Shown here one piece after another: positions 53,044-61,590 of a DNA stretch of 64,000 nucleotides. This DNA is from an uncultured Bacteroides sp. (lineage in GTDB: Bacteria; Bacteroidota; Bacteroidia; Bacteroidales; Bacteroidaceae): NCBI RefSeq assembly GCF_900547205.1, contig NZ_URFY01000021.1, positions 1 through 64,000 on the forward strand. Reading direction: 5' to 3'. Both the position numbers and the translations under genes were made by a program. The notes beneath the pieces were generated by a model. That model was not told the origin of the DNA. It saw only the letters and a program-made list of their open reading frames with translations, and made no database searches. Each line of letters begins with the position of its first letter. The first letter of the stretch is position 1.

Positions 53044-54321
53044 TTAGGGTACATAAAATTCAATTATACGTTGGATTGCACGTTGGCATACCGGACAAAA
53101 TTCCGGATATTCGTTAGTTCTCATCCGGCAGTTGAATGAAGGACGATAGATGCCTTTGGCAGAATAGCCACCTCCTTCAAACACTCCTACCGGAAATTTG
53201 TTTCGTTGGTCGGCAGGGGTTGGTATCGGAGTACCGGTGCTTAGCATATCTTCCCATTTGGAAGCGAAGTTAAGGCGGGTGGTGATATTCTGTTCCCAGG
53301 GTTCCACATTCAGCGGATATGTATCTGTCATCACATCGTCATCATAAAAGTATTCGTCGGCCAATCCGCCGAAGCTATGCCCAAACTCATGTACTACTAC
53401 AGGCTTAAACATCGGGTGATGAGCGGTAGTCAGTGTATAAGAGTTGTAGATTCCTCCACCACCGTATACGTCAGTATTGGCGAGAATAATGATATGTTCG
53501 TAGGGAATGCCCGCCAGTGCATTATGAATGGACTTCACGCGGCTGGTAGTCAGGTAGCGGTCGGAGTAGAAAGTATCGAAGTGGGAATGAACAGCCGTTT
53601 CTTTCCACTGTTTTTCGCGAGGAACGCTGACGCCACTATCTGTAGAAGGGCTGGCAACAGCTACAAAATTGAATTTGTTTTTCATCGTGCGGAAAGGCTC
53701 ATACGAAAACAGACTCTCACAAGTTCGCTGTGCATCCTGATAGAATACATCCATTTCCTCTTCCGTATATCCTTCTGCCAGAATAGCAACATCTATGCAT
53801 TCTTTTTCATTGCCGCTCTGGTGCATATAGCGATGCGGGGTGACGTGAGAGACGCCCCGTTGGTGAATCAATATATCATCCGGACGGACGGTATGTTTAT
53901 AACTTGCCATCACTTCTTTGCGTGGAGAATAAAGAGTGATTTCCACTTCTACCGGTTGTTTAGGGTAGGGAAGGAGAAAAGTATTCTCGAATCCTTTAGC
54001 TGTTTCTTTGGCTTCTTCCGTTGACAACCATTCCTGAAACAGAGAAGAAAAGGACGTCTTGTAGATACATTGTTTGGTAGCTGCATCTTTTACGATGATT
54101 TGTCCGTTGCCTGCCAGTGGAAGTTCGGACAGATGATGCTGACGACCTGCCCAAGAAGGGAGTTGTGATAATTCATCGAGATAGATGGCTTGTTGTTTGG
54201 CATCCCCGGTGAAGATATAGTCCACCCTCAATGTTTTGTCTTGAAAATAATCCGCAAAGTTTTGTGCATAACTTCCAGTGGTTACAACTAAAAAGAAGAT
54301 AATAGAGTAAATGTGTTTCAT
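53044..54321 (-). CDS. Secreted M64-family (IgA-peptidase-like) metallopeptidase
   Basis: 425-residue exported protein (start MKHIYSIIFFLVVTTGSYAQ, signal peptide to about 20). The zinc site HEFGHSFGGLADEY (about residue 310) fits HExxHxxGxxDE of metzincin-like M64 peptidases. The N-terminal 120 residues (FADYFQDKTLRVDYIFTGD...) match the extra domain seen in this family; a second landmark is ILAEGYTEEEMDVFYQDA. Substrate unknown; despite the family name, cleavage of immunoglobulin A is not implied. I use the start at 54321, because a TAnnTTTG box (54347-54354) overlaps the longer option. Confidence 0.87.
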   Translation of the reverse strand: MKHIYSIIFFLVVTTGSYAQNFADYFQDKTLRVDYIFTGDAKQQAIYLDELSQLPSWAGRQHHLSELPLAGNGQIIVKDAATKQCIYKTSFSSLFQEWLSTEEAKETAKGFENTFLLPYPKQPVEVEITLYSPRKEVMASYKHTVRPDDILIHQRGVSHVTPHRYMHQSGNEKECIDVAILAEGYTEEEMDVFYQDAQRTCESLFSYEPFRTMKNKFNFVAVASPSTDSGVSVPREKQWKETAVHSHFDTFYSDRYLTTSRVKSIHNALAGIPYEHIIILANTDVYGGGGIYNSYTLTTAHHPMFKPVVVHEFGHSFGGLADEYFYDDDVMTDTYPLNVEPWEQNITTRLNFASKWEDMLSTGTPIPTPADQRNKFPVGVFEGGGYSAKGIYRPSFNCRMRTNEYPEFCPVCQRAIQRIIEFYVP

Positions 54322-54346
54322 ATAAATAGTATATTTATGTTTTTTG

Positions 54347-54354
54347 CAAAGGTA
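54347..54354 (-). promoter_or_regulatory. -7 promoter box of the M64 peptidase gene
   Basis: Minus strand reads TACCTTTG, a perfect TAnnTTTG match 25 bases before the chosen start. Confidence 0.55.
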
Positions 54355-54427
54355 CAAACTATTGTTGACTTATTTGCTTTCTGCAAATAAAAGTAATAAT
54401 TTATAGTATTTGTTGCCGGAAAATCGC

Positions 54428-54435
54428 TAACTTTG
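54428..54435 (+). promoter_or_regulatory. -7 promoter box of the Lrp/AsnC-type regulator
   Basis: TAACTTTG, a perfect TAnnTTTG match 38 bases before the start codon; a TTTG lies 15 bases upstream (54409-54412), slightly close for the usual -33 spacing. Confidence 0.55.
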
Positions 54436-54473
54436 CATAAAAGATTCATTGATTAAAACAATTTGATTCAAAA

Positions 54474-54953
54474 ATGGGACATCATCAATTAGATGCTTTA
54501 GATGAGCAGATTCTCAAATTGATTGCAGGGAATGCGCGTATTCCTTTTTTGGAGGTGGCAAGAGCGTGCAATGTTTCGGGTGCCGCTATCCATCAGCGTA
54601 TACAGAAGCTGACTAACCTTGGAATATTAAAAGGTTCGGAATATGTGATCGACCCCGAGAAGATAGGCTATGAGACTTGTGCTTATATAGGTATATATCT
54701 GAAAGACCCCGAATCATTCGATTCGGTTACAAAAGCTTTGGAAGCTATTCCTGAAGTAGTGGAATGCCATTTCACTACCGGAAAATATGATATGTTTATT
54801 AAGATTTACGCTAAGAATAACCACCATTTGCTGAGCATTATCCATGATAAATTGCAGCCGTTGGGATTGGCACGTACAGAAACCTTAATCTCCTTCCACG
54901 AAGCCATCAAGCGACAGATGCCGATTATGGTGGAAGTGGATGAAGAAGATTAA
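54474..54953 (+). CDS. Lrp/AsnC-family transcriptional regulator
   Basis: 159 residues. N-terminal winged helix-turn-helix (about 6-60: LDALDEQILKLIAGNARIPFLEVARACNVSGAAIHQRIQKLTNLGILKGSEYVID) and C-terminal RAM/AsnC ligand-binding domain (about 68-145: AYIGIYLKDPESFDSVTKALEAIPEVVECHFTTGKYDMFIKIYAKNNHHLL). It is divergent from the M64 peptidase gene with a shared 152-base promoter region, so control of that gene or itself is possible. Likely effector is an amino acid, as for the family; no evidence for which. Confidence 0.92.
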   Translation: MGHHQLDALDEQILKLIAGNARIPFLEVARACNVSGAAIHQRIQKLTNLGILKGSEYVIDPEKIGYETCAYIGIYLKDPESFDSVTKALEAIPEVVECHFTTGKYDMFIKIYAKNNHHLLSIIHDKLQPLGLARTETLISFHEAIKRQMPIMVEVDEED

Positions 54954-54958
54954 TCGGT

Positions 54959-55459
54959 TTACTTTCTTACGTAATCAACAAAACTATAGGAGCAGAGATG
55001 TTTCTCATCCGCAGGATGAGCTTCTCTGCTTTTTTCTTGCCATATAGCCGGAGATACTTCAGGAAAGTAAGTATCAGCTTCGGAAGCAGCGCTATCTATT
55101 TCTGTCAGGCAAAGTTCGTCGGCAAAAGGAAGTGCCTGCCGGTAGATGCTTGCACCACCTATTATATATATGTGTTCATCTTCTTTGCAGCTCTTTAATG
55201 CCTCTTCGAGTGAAGTAAACACTTCTGCGCCGGGGCATTCGGTAGCCGGATTGGAAGACAATACTACATTTCTGCGGTTAGGCAATGCACCTTTCGGAAA
55301 CGATTCAAACGTTTTGCGTCCCATCAATATAGTATTCCCGGTAGTCAATGCTTTAAAGCGTTTCAAATCATTGGGCAGCCAGAAAAGAAGTTTATTCTCA
55401 AAACCTATCGCGCTGCGGCGGTCTACGGCAGCAATAATGGTTATTTTGCTCATACTCAA
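54959..55459 (-). CDS. folA: Dihydrofolate reductase
   Basis: Reduces dihydrofolate to tetrahydrofolate with NADPH, restoring the cofactor used by the adjacent thymidylate synthase. 166 residues with KITIIAAVDRRSAIGFENKLLFWLPNDLKRFKALTTGNTILMGRKTFESFP and EHIYIIGGASIYRQAL, both standard. Two Met codons (MSMSK) allow a start at 55459 or 55453. Nine bases separate it from thyA. Confidence 0.95.
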   Translation of the reverse strand: MSMSKITIIAAVDRRSAIGFENKLLFWLPNDLKRFKALTTGNTILMGRKTFESFPKGALPNRRNVVLSSNPATECPGAEVFTSLEEALKSCKEDEHIYIIGGASIYRQALPFADELCLTEIDSAASEADTYFPEVSPAIWQEKSREAHPADEKHLCSYSFVDYVRK

Positions 55460-55468
55460 TAGATGCGT

Positions 55469-56263
55469 TTAGATGGCTACTGCTCCGGCAATGTGCGGGT
55501 GCGGGTCGTAATTCACTAATTCAAAGTCCTCAAATTTGAAGTCGAAGATATTCTTCACGTCCGGATTGATTTTCATCTGCGGCAACGGGCGCGGTTCGCG
55601 TGTCAGTTGCAGTTTCACTTGCTCCAGGTGGTTCAGGTAGATGTGTGCATCACCGAAGGTATGAACGAAGTCGCCGGCTTTCAGTCCCGTCACTTGCGCC
55701 ATCATTTGCAGCAGTAATGCATACGAAGCAATGTTGAAAGGGACACCCAGAAAAATGTCGGCACTGCGTTGATAGAGTTGCAGGCTCAACCGTCCGTCTG
55801 CTACATAAAACTGGAAGAAGGCGTGGCACGGAGGAAGGTTCATGTTATTCAAATCAGCTACGTTCCAGGCACTTACAATGATGCGGCGTGAATCCGGATT
55901 GTGCTTGATGGTTTCCACCACTTCACTGATTTGGTCGATAAATCCACCGTTATAGTCGGGCCATGAGCGCCACTGATAGCCGTATATATGACCTAGGTCG
56001 CCATTCTCGTCCGCCCATTCGTTCCAGATACGTACGCCATGTTCTTGCAGGTATTTTACGTTGGTGTCTCCTTGCAGAAACCAAAGAAGCTCGTATATGA
56101 TTGATTTTAAATGTAGTTTCTTGGTAGTCAGGCATGGAAAACCGTCGTCAAGGTTGAAGCGCATTTGATGGCCGAAAACGCTGATAGTTCCTGTCCCGGT
56201 GCGGTCGCTTTTTTCCGTGCCTTCGGTGAGTACACGGTTAAGTAAATCCAGATATTGTTTCAT
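55469..56263 (-). CDS. thyA: Thymidylate synthase
   Basis: Methylates dUMP to dTMP with methylenetetrahydrofolate. 264 residues, the short ThyA length as in E. coli. Seen: RTGTGTISVFGHQMRFNL, FPCLTTKKLHLKSIIYELLWFLQGDTN, the catalytic cysteine in MNLPPCHAFFQFYV and YQRSADIFLGVPFNIASYALL. First gene of thyA-folA, with a promoter box at 56312-56319. Confidence 0.97.
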   Translation of the reverse strand: MKQYLDLLNRVLTEGTEKSDRTGTGTISVFGHQMRFNLDDGFPCLTTKKLHLKSIIYELLWFLQGDTNVKYLQEHGVRIWNEWADENGDLGHIYGYQWRSWPDYNGGFIDQISEVVETIKHNPDSRRIIVSAWNVADLNNMNLPPCHAFFQFYVADGRLSLQLYQRSADIFLGVPFNIASYALLLQMMAQVTGLKAGDFVHTFGDAHIYLNHLEQVKLQLTREPRPLPQMKINPDVKNIFDFKFEDFELVNYDPHPHIAGAVAI

Positions 56264-56311
56264 AATGAATTAATTGTCGATGTATAAGTGAACTTATAGT
56301 AAGCTGATGCG

Positions 56312-56319
56312 CAAAATTA
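56312..56319 (-). promoter_or_regulatory. -7 promoter box of thyA-folA
   Basis: Minus strand reads TAATTTTG, a perfect TAnnTTTG match 48 bases before thyA. It overlaps the 3' end of the upstream gene by a few bases. Confidence 0.5.
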
Positions 56320-57588
56320 CAAAAATGGAGTGAATAAATTGGCAAACCAACCCACGAACTTCTTCCACACGGTACGCTTTTTCCAAAATTCAGGTGTCAA
56401 CTGTGTGCAGTGTTCAATGTCGTTGTGAAACATATCATTCAGCTCAGCCGTTGTCTTTTTATCAAAGATGAAGGCATTTGTTTCGTAGTCGTATCGCAGA
56501 CTGCGGCTGTTCAGGTTGGCAGTGCCCACAGTGCAGAATGCGTCGTCCACCATCATTATCTTAGAGTGGTGGAATCCGCCGTTGTACATATAGACTGTAG
56601 CCCCCCTTTTCATCAATTTATGCAGTTTGTAGAGTGCGGCATCGGGGGTAAAAGGTATGTCGGAGGCAGAAGAAACCATGATTTGAACATCTACCCCGCG
56701 CTCAATCGTGCGGTTCAGCGCTTTCGTGATAGAAGATGTCGGTACAAAATAAGGGTTGACGATGTGGACGTTCTTCTGTGCCGAATAAATCGACATAGCG
56801 TAGGCGTGGCTCAACATTCTACTGTTTTTCTTCGGCGTACGGTCTACGATGGCGATGGTGATATTCGTGCTATCCGTTTGTGCTCCATGCTGCGGAAAAT
56901 AGACTTCTCCGCCTACTTTCTGCTTGGTTTCTTTGTTCCAGATTGAAAGGAATATCTCTTGCAGGTCGTTCACCGCATCTCCTTCGATGCGGGTGTGCAT
57001 ATCGCGCCAAGTACCGATTTTGGGTAGTCCGTTGATGTAGTAATCAGCGATATTCATGCCTCCGGTATAGGCCACTTCTCCGTCGATAACGACAATTTTC
57101 CGGTGGTCGCGGTGAGCGGCATGATTGATATACGGGAAGGTGAACGGGTCGAACTTAACAATCTCGATTCCCTGTTGGCGTATCTTCTTTAGATGCCGTT
57201 TTTTGAGCGGCTTGTTGTTCGACCAATTACCGAATGCGTCGAACATCGCCCGTACTTCCACCCCTTCTTTTGCCTTTTCGGCAAGCAAGGCAAACAGTTC
57301 GTTGGCGATGGAGTCGTTGCGGAAGTTGAAGTACTCCAGGTGTATGTGATGCTTTGCTTCGCGGATGGCTTCAAATAAATCGATAAACTTCTCCCGTCCG
57401 CTTTTCAGCAGTTTCACTTTGTTATTGTCGGATATAGGGATTCCTGATTCCTTCAAGAAATGTAGTACAAGTGAATCGCTACTCAATTCGATTGAGTCTC
57501 TGGGCTGCGTTATCAGGCTGTCGATAACATCTGCCTGAGCACGCGACAAAGACAGTATCAGGAATAAAATAATTATGTGTAGTTTCAA
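56317..57588 (-). CDS. Phospholipase-D-family protein, cardiolipin-synthase-like
   Basis: 423 residues with an N-terminal signal or membrane anchor (LHIIILFLILSLSRAQA). Two HKD motifs: HRKIVVIDGEVAYTGGMN (about 160-178) and HSKIMMVDDAFCTVGTANLNSRS (about 337-360), as in bacterial cardiolipin synthases. Unlike E. coli ClsA it has only one N-terminal hydrophobic segment, and it lacks the usual two-helix membrane domain, so an exported lipid-headgroup transferase or phospholipase is possible. Single gene with a promoter box at 57621-57628. Confidence 0.85.
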   Translation of the reverse strand: MKLHIIILFLILSLSRAQADVIDSLITQPRDSIELSSDSLVLHFLKESGIPISDNNKVKLLKSGREKFIDLFEAIREAKHHIHLEYFNFRNDSIANELFALLAEKAKEGVEVRAMFDAFGNWSNNKPLKKRHLKKIRQQGIEIVKFDPFTFPYINHAAHRDHRKIVVIDGEVAYTGGMNIADYYINGLPKIGTWRDMHTRIEGDAVNDLQEIFLSIWNKETKQKVGGEVYFPQHGAQTDSTNITIAIVDRTPKKNSRMLSHAYAMSIYSAQKNVHIVNPYFVPTSSITKALNRTIERGVDVQIMVSSASDIPFTPDAALYKLHKLMKRGATVYMYNGGFHHSKIMMVDDAFCTVGTANLNSRSLRYDYETNAFIFDKKTTAELNDMFHNDIEHCTQLTPEFWKKRTVWKKFVGWFANLFTPFL

Positions 57589-57620
57589 AACTCTTCTCTC
57601 TATTTTAGTTTACAAGGGAA

Positions 57621-57628
57621 CAAAGATA
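57621..57628 (-). promoter_or_regulatory. -7 promoter box of the phospholipase-D-family gene
   Basis: Minus strand reads TATCTTTG, a perfect TAnnTTTG match 32 bases before the start. Confidence 0.5.
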
Positions 57629-57735
57629 CAACTTGTAAGTTAGGGCTTTGTTGAGATAAAGGTTAGATTTATTATTGTTTAACAGACAGGAAACTTTATA
57701 ATGACTCTTAGTCCTGAAAAAATAAGGAGCCTGTC

Positions 57736-57806
57736 TACAAGTCAGTAGTATCTACAACTCCCCTCCCTTCGGGAAGGAGGAGAGTTTTGGATACTACTGA
57801 CTTGTA
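57736..57806. repeat. Long two-part hairpin after the sigma-factor operon
   Basis: Outer arms TACAAGTCAGTAGTATC (57736-57752) and its exact complement (57790-57806) enclose an inner GC-rich stem around CTCCC-TTCG-GGAAGG. On the minus strand it lies just past the end of the gene at 57824. Terminator or mobile repeat; it is longer than a usual terminator. Confidence 0.65.
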
Positions 57807-57823
57807 CTATATTGCTTCTTTGA

Positions 57824-58153
57824 TTAGGCCATTGAAGCCACTTTGCGTGTAGCGAGGAATACCAGCACGATGGCTGCGATAATCATCGATTTCGGATCAA
57901 GGCTGGTGGCACCTTGATGAATCATGCCAACGAAAACCTCGCGTATTGTTTCCCATGCGGCTTGCAGACCACCCAGCCAAACAAAAAGTACAGTGGCTAC
58001 CGCCATTACGAAAATACTCCAGATTCGCGCCAGATGATTACTGCGGTCGGGTAGGTGGTGCATGACACGCCGACTGAATCCGTTGTCAGTAATTTCCTGC
58101 TTGTTGTCTGCAAAGAAATCCTGCAAGAGCTTATCATTATCTATTTCTGTCAT
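57824..58153 (-). CDS. Small membrane protein in the sigma-factor operon, possible anti-sigma factor
   Basis: 109 residues: a charged N-terminal part (MTEIDNDKLLQDFFADNKQEITDNGFSRRVMHHLPDRSN), a transmembrane helix (about 43-62), an amphipathic stretch (WETIREVFVGMIHQG) and a second hydrophobic helix (about 86-102, SMIIAAIVLVFLATRK). It resembles the DUF5056-type proteins next to sigma factors. No HxxxCxxC zinc motif is seen. Its start lies 17 bases inside the sigma-factor gene, so translation is probably coupled; an anti-sigma role is inferred from place only. Confidence 0.8.
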   Translation of the reverse strand: MTEIDNDKLLQDFFADNKQEITDNGFSRRVMHHLPDRSNHLARIWSIFVMAVATVLFVWLGGLQAAWETIREVFVGMIHQGATSLDPKSMIIAAIVLVFLATRKVASMA

Positions 58154-58685
58154 AACCGTTTTGTTTTAAATAACTTGCCAATTTATCTTTTCCCCGAGAC
58201 AGGTGGCTTTTCACCGTTCCCGTCGGTATTCCTACAATGCCTGCAATCTTGTCGATGCTTACATCTTCCATATAAAACAGGGTGATGCAGGTTCGTTCTA
58301 CTTCTCTCAACGTTTTGAGCGACTGATAGATATCCATCTTTTGCCCCACATTTTCTTGTTCGGTGCTGTTGATGCTATCTATCTCTTTCGCATCCAGATC
58401 GTCCGTCTGCTTACGGCTGCGAATGTAATCATAAAAAACATTATATGCAATACGATACAGCCACGTGGAGAAACTCGACAGATTGTGGAAGGAGGCGATA
58501 TTCGTATATGCTTTGATAAATGTGTCCTGTGCCAGGTCGTCACTCAATTCGCAGTCACCGCAAGTCAGGTTCAGGAAAAATCGTCGTACAGGCGACTGGT
58601 ATTTCCGTACCAACTGGTCGAAGGCCCTGGTGTCTTTGAACACCACGACCTGTGCGACTAGCGATATATCGTTGAGTTGGTTCAT
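58137..58685 (-). CDS. ECF-type RNA polymerase sigma factor
   Basis: 182 residues. Region 2 (about 20-85) has RAFDQLVRKYQSPVRRFFLNLTCGDCELSDDLAQDTFIKAYTNIASFHNLSSFSTWLYRIAYNVFYDYIRSR; region 4 (about 125-175) has LKTLREVERTCITLFYMEDVSIDKIAGIVGIPTGTVKSHLSRGKDKLASYL. I start at 58685 because that ATG overlaps the TGA of the upstream gene (ATGA, 58682-58685); a longer frame exists but lacks support. Flanked by two membrane-protein genes in one overlapping operon, so it is probably held by one of them and released by an envelope signal. Confidence 0.92.
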   Translation of the reverse strand: MNQLNDISLVAQVVVFKDTRAFDQLVRKYQSPVRRFFLNLTCGDCELSDDLAQDTFIKAYTNIASFHNLSSFSTWLYRIAYNVFYDYIRSRKQTDDLDAKEIDSINSTEQENVGQKMDIYQSLKTLREVERTCITLFYMEDVSIDKIAGIVGIPTGTVKSHLSRGKDKLASYLKQNGYDRNR

Positions 58686-59347
58686 CTGTCCCCGTTGTTC
58701 TTCTTCTGTTGGTTGTAGCCGATAAGCCATTGTCCCAGTCCCATGAACATGACGAGAAGTCCGATTGTACCGATGCTTAGCTCTCCGGTGATAGCCCAAA
58801 GGAAGATGAATAAGCCGATTCCTGTGAAGGTGTTCTTAATTCCTTGCGAACGTGGGTCGGTCGGCTTGTTTTCTTTGATGAAGTCTTCCGGCAACGGCTG
58901 TCCGGCAGCAAGTGCCTGTTCGGCAAGTCGGTAGCGGGCTTTACGGTTTTTGTATCGGAAGAAAAAGATGATGAAAAGCACAAATATAGGTAACCCGAAT
59001 ACGGCAATCACTGATATGATAGCGAGCAAGATACCTCCTCCCAAAGTGTCTTCAAATTTATCGAATAGAAATTCTTCATCGCTTGTGTTAAAGGCGATAC
59101 TGGCACCTCTGTGTCTGGCACTCAACGTTGTTGAGTCGGCATCTGCTGAGTCTGTATCCGCAGCATTCGTGTCTGTGCCAATCACTGTAATTGCCGTACT
59201 TTTCGTGTTTTCTTTCGTATCTTTCTTTTGGGCTACTGTTGCCTTCATGTTTCCTACCGAATCCTGAGTTACAGTAGTCCGGTTCTGAGCATCCATCACT
59301 GAGCAAGTGGTCCATGCCACTATCAAAGCAATTAAAATCTGTTTCAT
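58682..59347 (-). CDS. Membrane protein of the sigma-factor operon (DUF6249-like)
   Basis: 221 residues: signal peptide (LIALIVAWTTCSVMDAQ), a Thr/Asp/Ala-rich exported segment (about 20-85, many DT, DS and AD pairs), a transmembrane helix (about 107-130, LLAIISVIAVFGLPIFVLFIIFFF), a basic loop (RYKNRKARYRLAEQALAAGQPLPEDFIKE) and two more hydrophobic segments (about 165-205). The loop resembles the DUF6249 family near ECF sigma genes. First gene of the three; the next starts inside its stop codon. Confidence 0.78.
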   Translation of the reverse strand: MKQILIALIVAWTTCSVMDAQNRTTVTQDSVGNMKATVAQKKDTKENTKSTAITVIGTDTNAADTDSADADSTTLSARHRGASIAFNTSDEEFLFDKFEDTLGGGILLAIISVIAVFGLPIFVLFIIFFFRYKNRKARYRLAEQALAAGQPLPEDFIKENKPTDPRSQGIKNTFTGIGLFIFLWAITGELSIGTIGLLVMFMGLGQWLIGYNQQKKNNGDR

Positions 59348-59457
59348 ATGCGTAGTTCTTTAATTTGTTTCTTTATCTGTTTAGACGTAGTTAATATCCC
59401 GTAAAGTTGCAAAGAGAAGAAATATTTTGGATATTTGCAGGCATTAATAAATGAAAA

Positions 59458-60900
59458 ATGAATTTACCCGCTTCTTTTATAGAATATACCCGCTCCTTGC
59501 TGGGCGATGAAGAATACGAAAAACTGGCTGATGCCTTGCAGCAGGAGCCTCCTGTCAGTATACGATTGAACTTGGAGAAGTTGAAAGTGGAGAGTGGAGA
59601 ACTGAGAGTGGCTATGCAAAGTAATGAGGTCCCTTGGTCATCGGAGGGGTATTATCTCAATAAGCGTCTCACTTTCACGTTCGACCCCTTGTTTCATGCC
59701 GGGTGCTATTATGTTCAGGAGGCGTCTTCGATGTTTGTAGAGCAAGCGCTTCGGCAGTATGTCATCGGTCCGGTGGTGATGTTGGACCTTTGTGCAGCTC
59801 CCGGCGGAAAGTCAACCCATGCCCGCAGTTTGCTTCCCGAAGGAAGTTTGCTGGTGGCAAATGAAGTGATTCGGAACCGTTCGCAGATTCTGGCGGAGAA
59901 TCTGACGAAGTGGGGGCATCCCGATGTGGTGGTAACGAACAATGATCCGGCAGATTTCTCGGCTTTACCGTCTTTCTTCGATGTCATTCTGACGGATGTT
60001 CCTTGTTCGGGAGAAGGAATGTTTCGCAAAGATTCCGTAGCGGTGGAGGAGTGGAGTCCGGAAAATGTAGAAATCTGCTGGCAGCGGCAACGGCGGATTA
60101 TTGCAGATATTTGGCCCTGTCTGAAGCCCGGGGGAATATTAATATATAGTACGTGTACCTATAATAAGAGAGAAGACGAGGATAACGTCGGATGGATTCA
60201 GCAGGAGTTGGGAGCAGAACTGTTGCCTTTGGCTGTTGAGGAAGAATGGAATATTACGGGAAATCCTATGTGTCATTTCTTTCCTCATAAGACGAAGGGG
60301 GAGGGATTCTTTCTGGCGGCACTCCGCAAGCCCGAACAGGATGATGGGCTACGAAGCACGGCTGAGTATGATAGCTTTTCAAAATCAGCAAACTCATCAA
60401 AGAAAAAGGATAAGAAAGGGGGAGCGCCTTCTTCAGTTTCTAAAGAAAGTATGATGTTGGCTGCATCATGGCTGAGAGGTGAATGTGCCGACAAGTATGT
60501 TTTGTCCTCCCAAGGGAGCGATATCCAAGTCTTTTCAAAGCAGTATTTAGATGTATTGGCTGTCATGAAGCAGCATTTGAGAATATTGTCGGCGGGTGTT
60601 TCCATTGGCGAGGTGAAAGGAAAAGATTTAATTCCCGCCCATGCGTTGGCAATGAATACGTCGCTTTTACGGAAGGATGCTTTTGCAACTGAAGAGTTGG
60701 GCTATGAACAAGCCATCAGTTATCTGCGGAAAGAAGCTCTCGTGCTATCGGCATCCACTCCCCGCGGTTACGTTTTGCTTACTTATCGGGGTGTTCCACT
60801 GGGATTTGTGAAGAATATCGGAAATAGAGCCAATAATCTTTATCCTCAGGAGTGGCGTATACGTAGCGGGTATATGCCGGAGGAGGTACGGGTGCTTTAG
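59458..60900 (+). CDS. rRNA (cytosine-C5) methyltransferase, RsmF/NOP2-sun family
   Basis: 480 residues. N-terminal FMU-like part, then the SAM site VMLDLCAAPGGKSTHARSLLPEGSLLVANEVIRNRSQILAENLTKWG (about 105-150), VVVTNNDPADF, and the two catalytic cysteines in ILTDVPCSGEGMFRKD and ILIYSTCTYNKREDEDNV. After a Ser/Lys-rich linker (about 300-325) comes a C-terminal PUA-like RNA-binding part (about 340-480), as in RsmF. Target is probably 16S rRNA m5C; which residue is not known from sequence. Stand-alone gene next to a repeat-rich gap. Confidence 0.9.
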   Translation: MNLPASFIEYTRSLLGDEEYEKLADALQQEPPVSIRLNLEKLKVESGELRVAMQSNEVPWSSEGYYLNKRLTFTFDPLFHAGCYYVQEASSMFVEQALRQYVIGPVVMLDLCAAPGGKSTHARSLLPEGSLLVANEVIRNRSQILAENLTKWGHPDVVVTNNDPADFSALPSFFDVILTDVPCSGEGMFRKDSVAVEEWSPENVEICWQRQRRIIADIWPCLKPGGILIYSTCTYNKREDEDNVGWIQQELGAELLPLAVEEEWNITGNPMCHFFPHKTKGEGFFLAALRKPEQDDGLRSTAEYDSFSKSANSSKKKDKKGGAPSSVSKESMMLAASWLRGECADKYVLSSQGSDIQVFSKQYLDVLAVMKQHLRILSAGVSIGEVKGKDLIPAHALAMNTSLLRKDAFATEELGYEQAISYLRKEALVLSASTPRGYVLLTYRGVPLGFVKNIGNRANNLYPQEWRIRSGYMPEEVRVL

Positions 60901-60908
60901 AAATACTT

Positions 60909-61030
60909 CCGCATGGAAATGAACCAATGTGCTAATGTGCCAATATGCCAATTACCGTGCGGCACACAGCGTAGCCATTAGCATATTGGCACATTAGCAC
61001 ATTGATAAATTGTTCATTTCCGTACAGAAA
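60909..61030. repeat. Octamer-armed inverted repeat, copy B
   Basis: Outer left CCGCATGGAAATGAA (60909-60923). Left arm 60925-60952 and right arm 60977-61004 are reverse complements at 27 of 28 positions. The centre holds ACCGTGCGGCACACAGCG and AGCC. The right arm has three octamers and is followed by TAAATTGTTCATTTCCG. Confidence 0.85.
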
Positions 61031-61448
61031 GGAGTGAAACAGCTTTCTTTATAATCATTATGAACTTGGTTCAACATGTAAACATTATTACAACAAAGAA
61101 GAGAATGAAAACGGATGAAGCAATCATAAGTTGTCAACAAAGCTTTAATAAATCTCAAACATAGGGCACGCTCTTGCAAAGTGCTGTAATATAAGCAGTT
61201 ATCTCAATCAATTCTTCCTTTAAAACCAACGGGTCGTTCCCCACCGAGGAAACCACTGTTTCTCGGTGGGGAACGACCCGCTTCTCGGTGAGGAGCGGGT
61301 CGATGAGTAGAACCCAAATTTCAAATCAAAGACTCCGTCTATTTATTTGATTTCCACCAATTCTCCTGTAGATATACACGTGTTGAATATATTCTAAGAA
61401 AAGAACTCGCTTTCTGCAATATAATTGCGATACAGAACAGACTCAACT
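61031..61448. other. Gene-free stretch between repeat copies B and C
   Basis: About 420 bases with no credible reading frame on either strand. The only clear structure is the strong hairpin at 61230-61280. A T-rich part and several short direct repeats are present, but I see no promoter box of the TAnnTTTG form pointing at a small gene. Confidence 0.5.
61230..61280. repeat. Strong GC-rich hairpin with a partial extra copy of one arm
   Basis: CGGGTCGTTCCCCACCGAG with GAAAC (61230-61253) pairs with GTTTC and TCGGTGGGGAACGACCCG (61258-61280), loop CACT, one bulged base. A third, imperfect arm, CTTCTCGGTGAGGAGCGGGTC, begins at 61281. Far more GC-rich than its surroundings. No T-run follows. Confidence 0.7.
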
Positions 61449-61590
61449 CCGCACGGAAATGAATCAATGTGCTAATGTGCCAATATGCCAATTACCGTGC
61501 GGCACACAGCGCAGCCATTAGCATATTGGCACATTAGCATATTGGCACATTAGCATATTGATAAATTGTTCATTTCCGCACGGAAACGAA
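61449..61590. repeat. Octamer-armed inverted repeat, copy C
   Basis: Outer left CCGCACGGAAATGAA (61449-61463), left arm 61465-61492 (three octamers), conserved centre, right arm 61517-61560 with five octamers in which ATTAGCATATTGGCAC repeats in tandem, then TAAATTGTTCATTTCCGCAC ending the copy. Lies 3' of the TolC-type gene. Confidence 0.85.
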
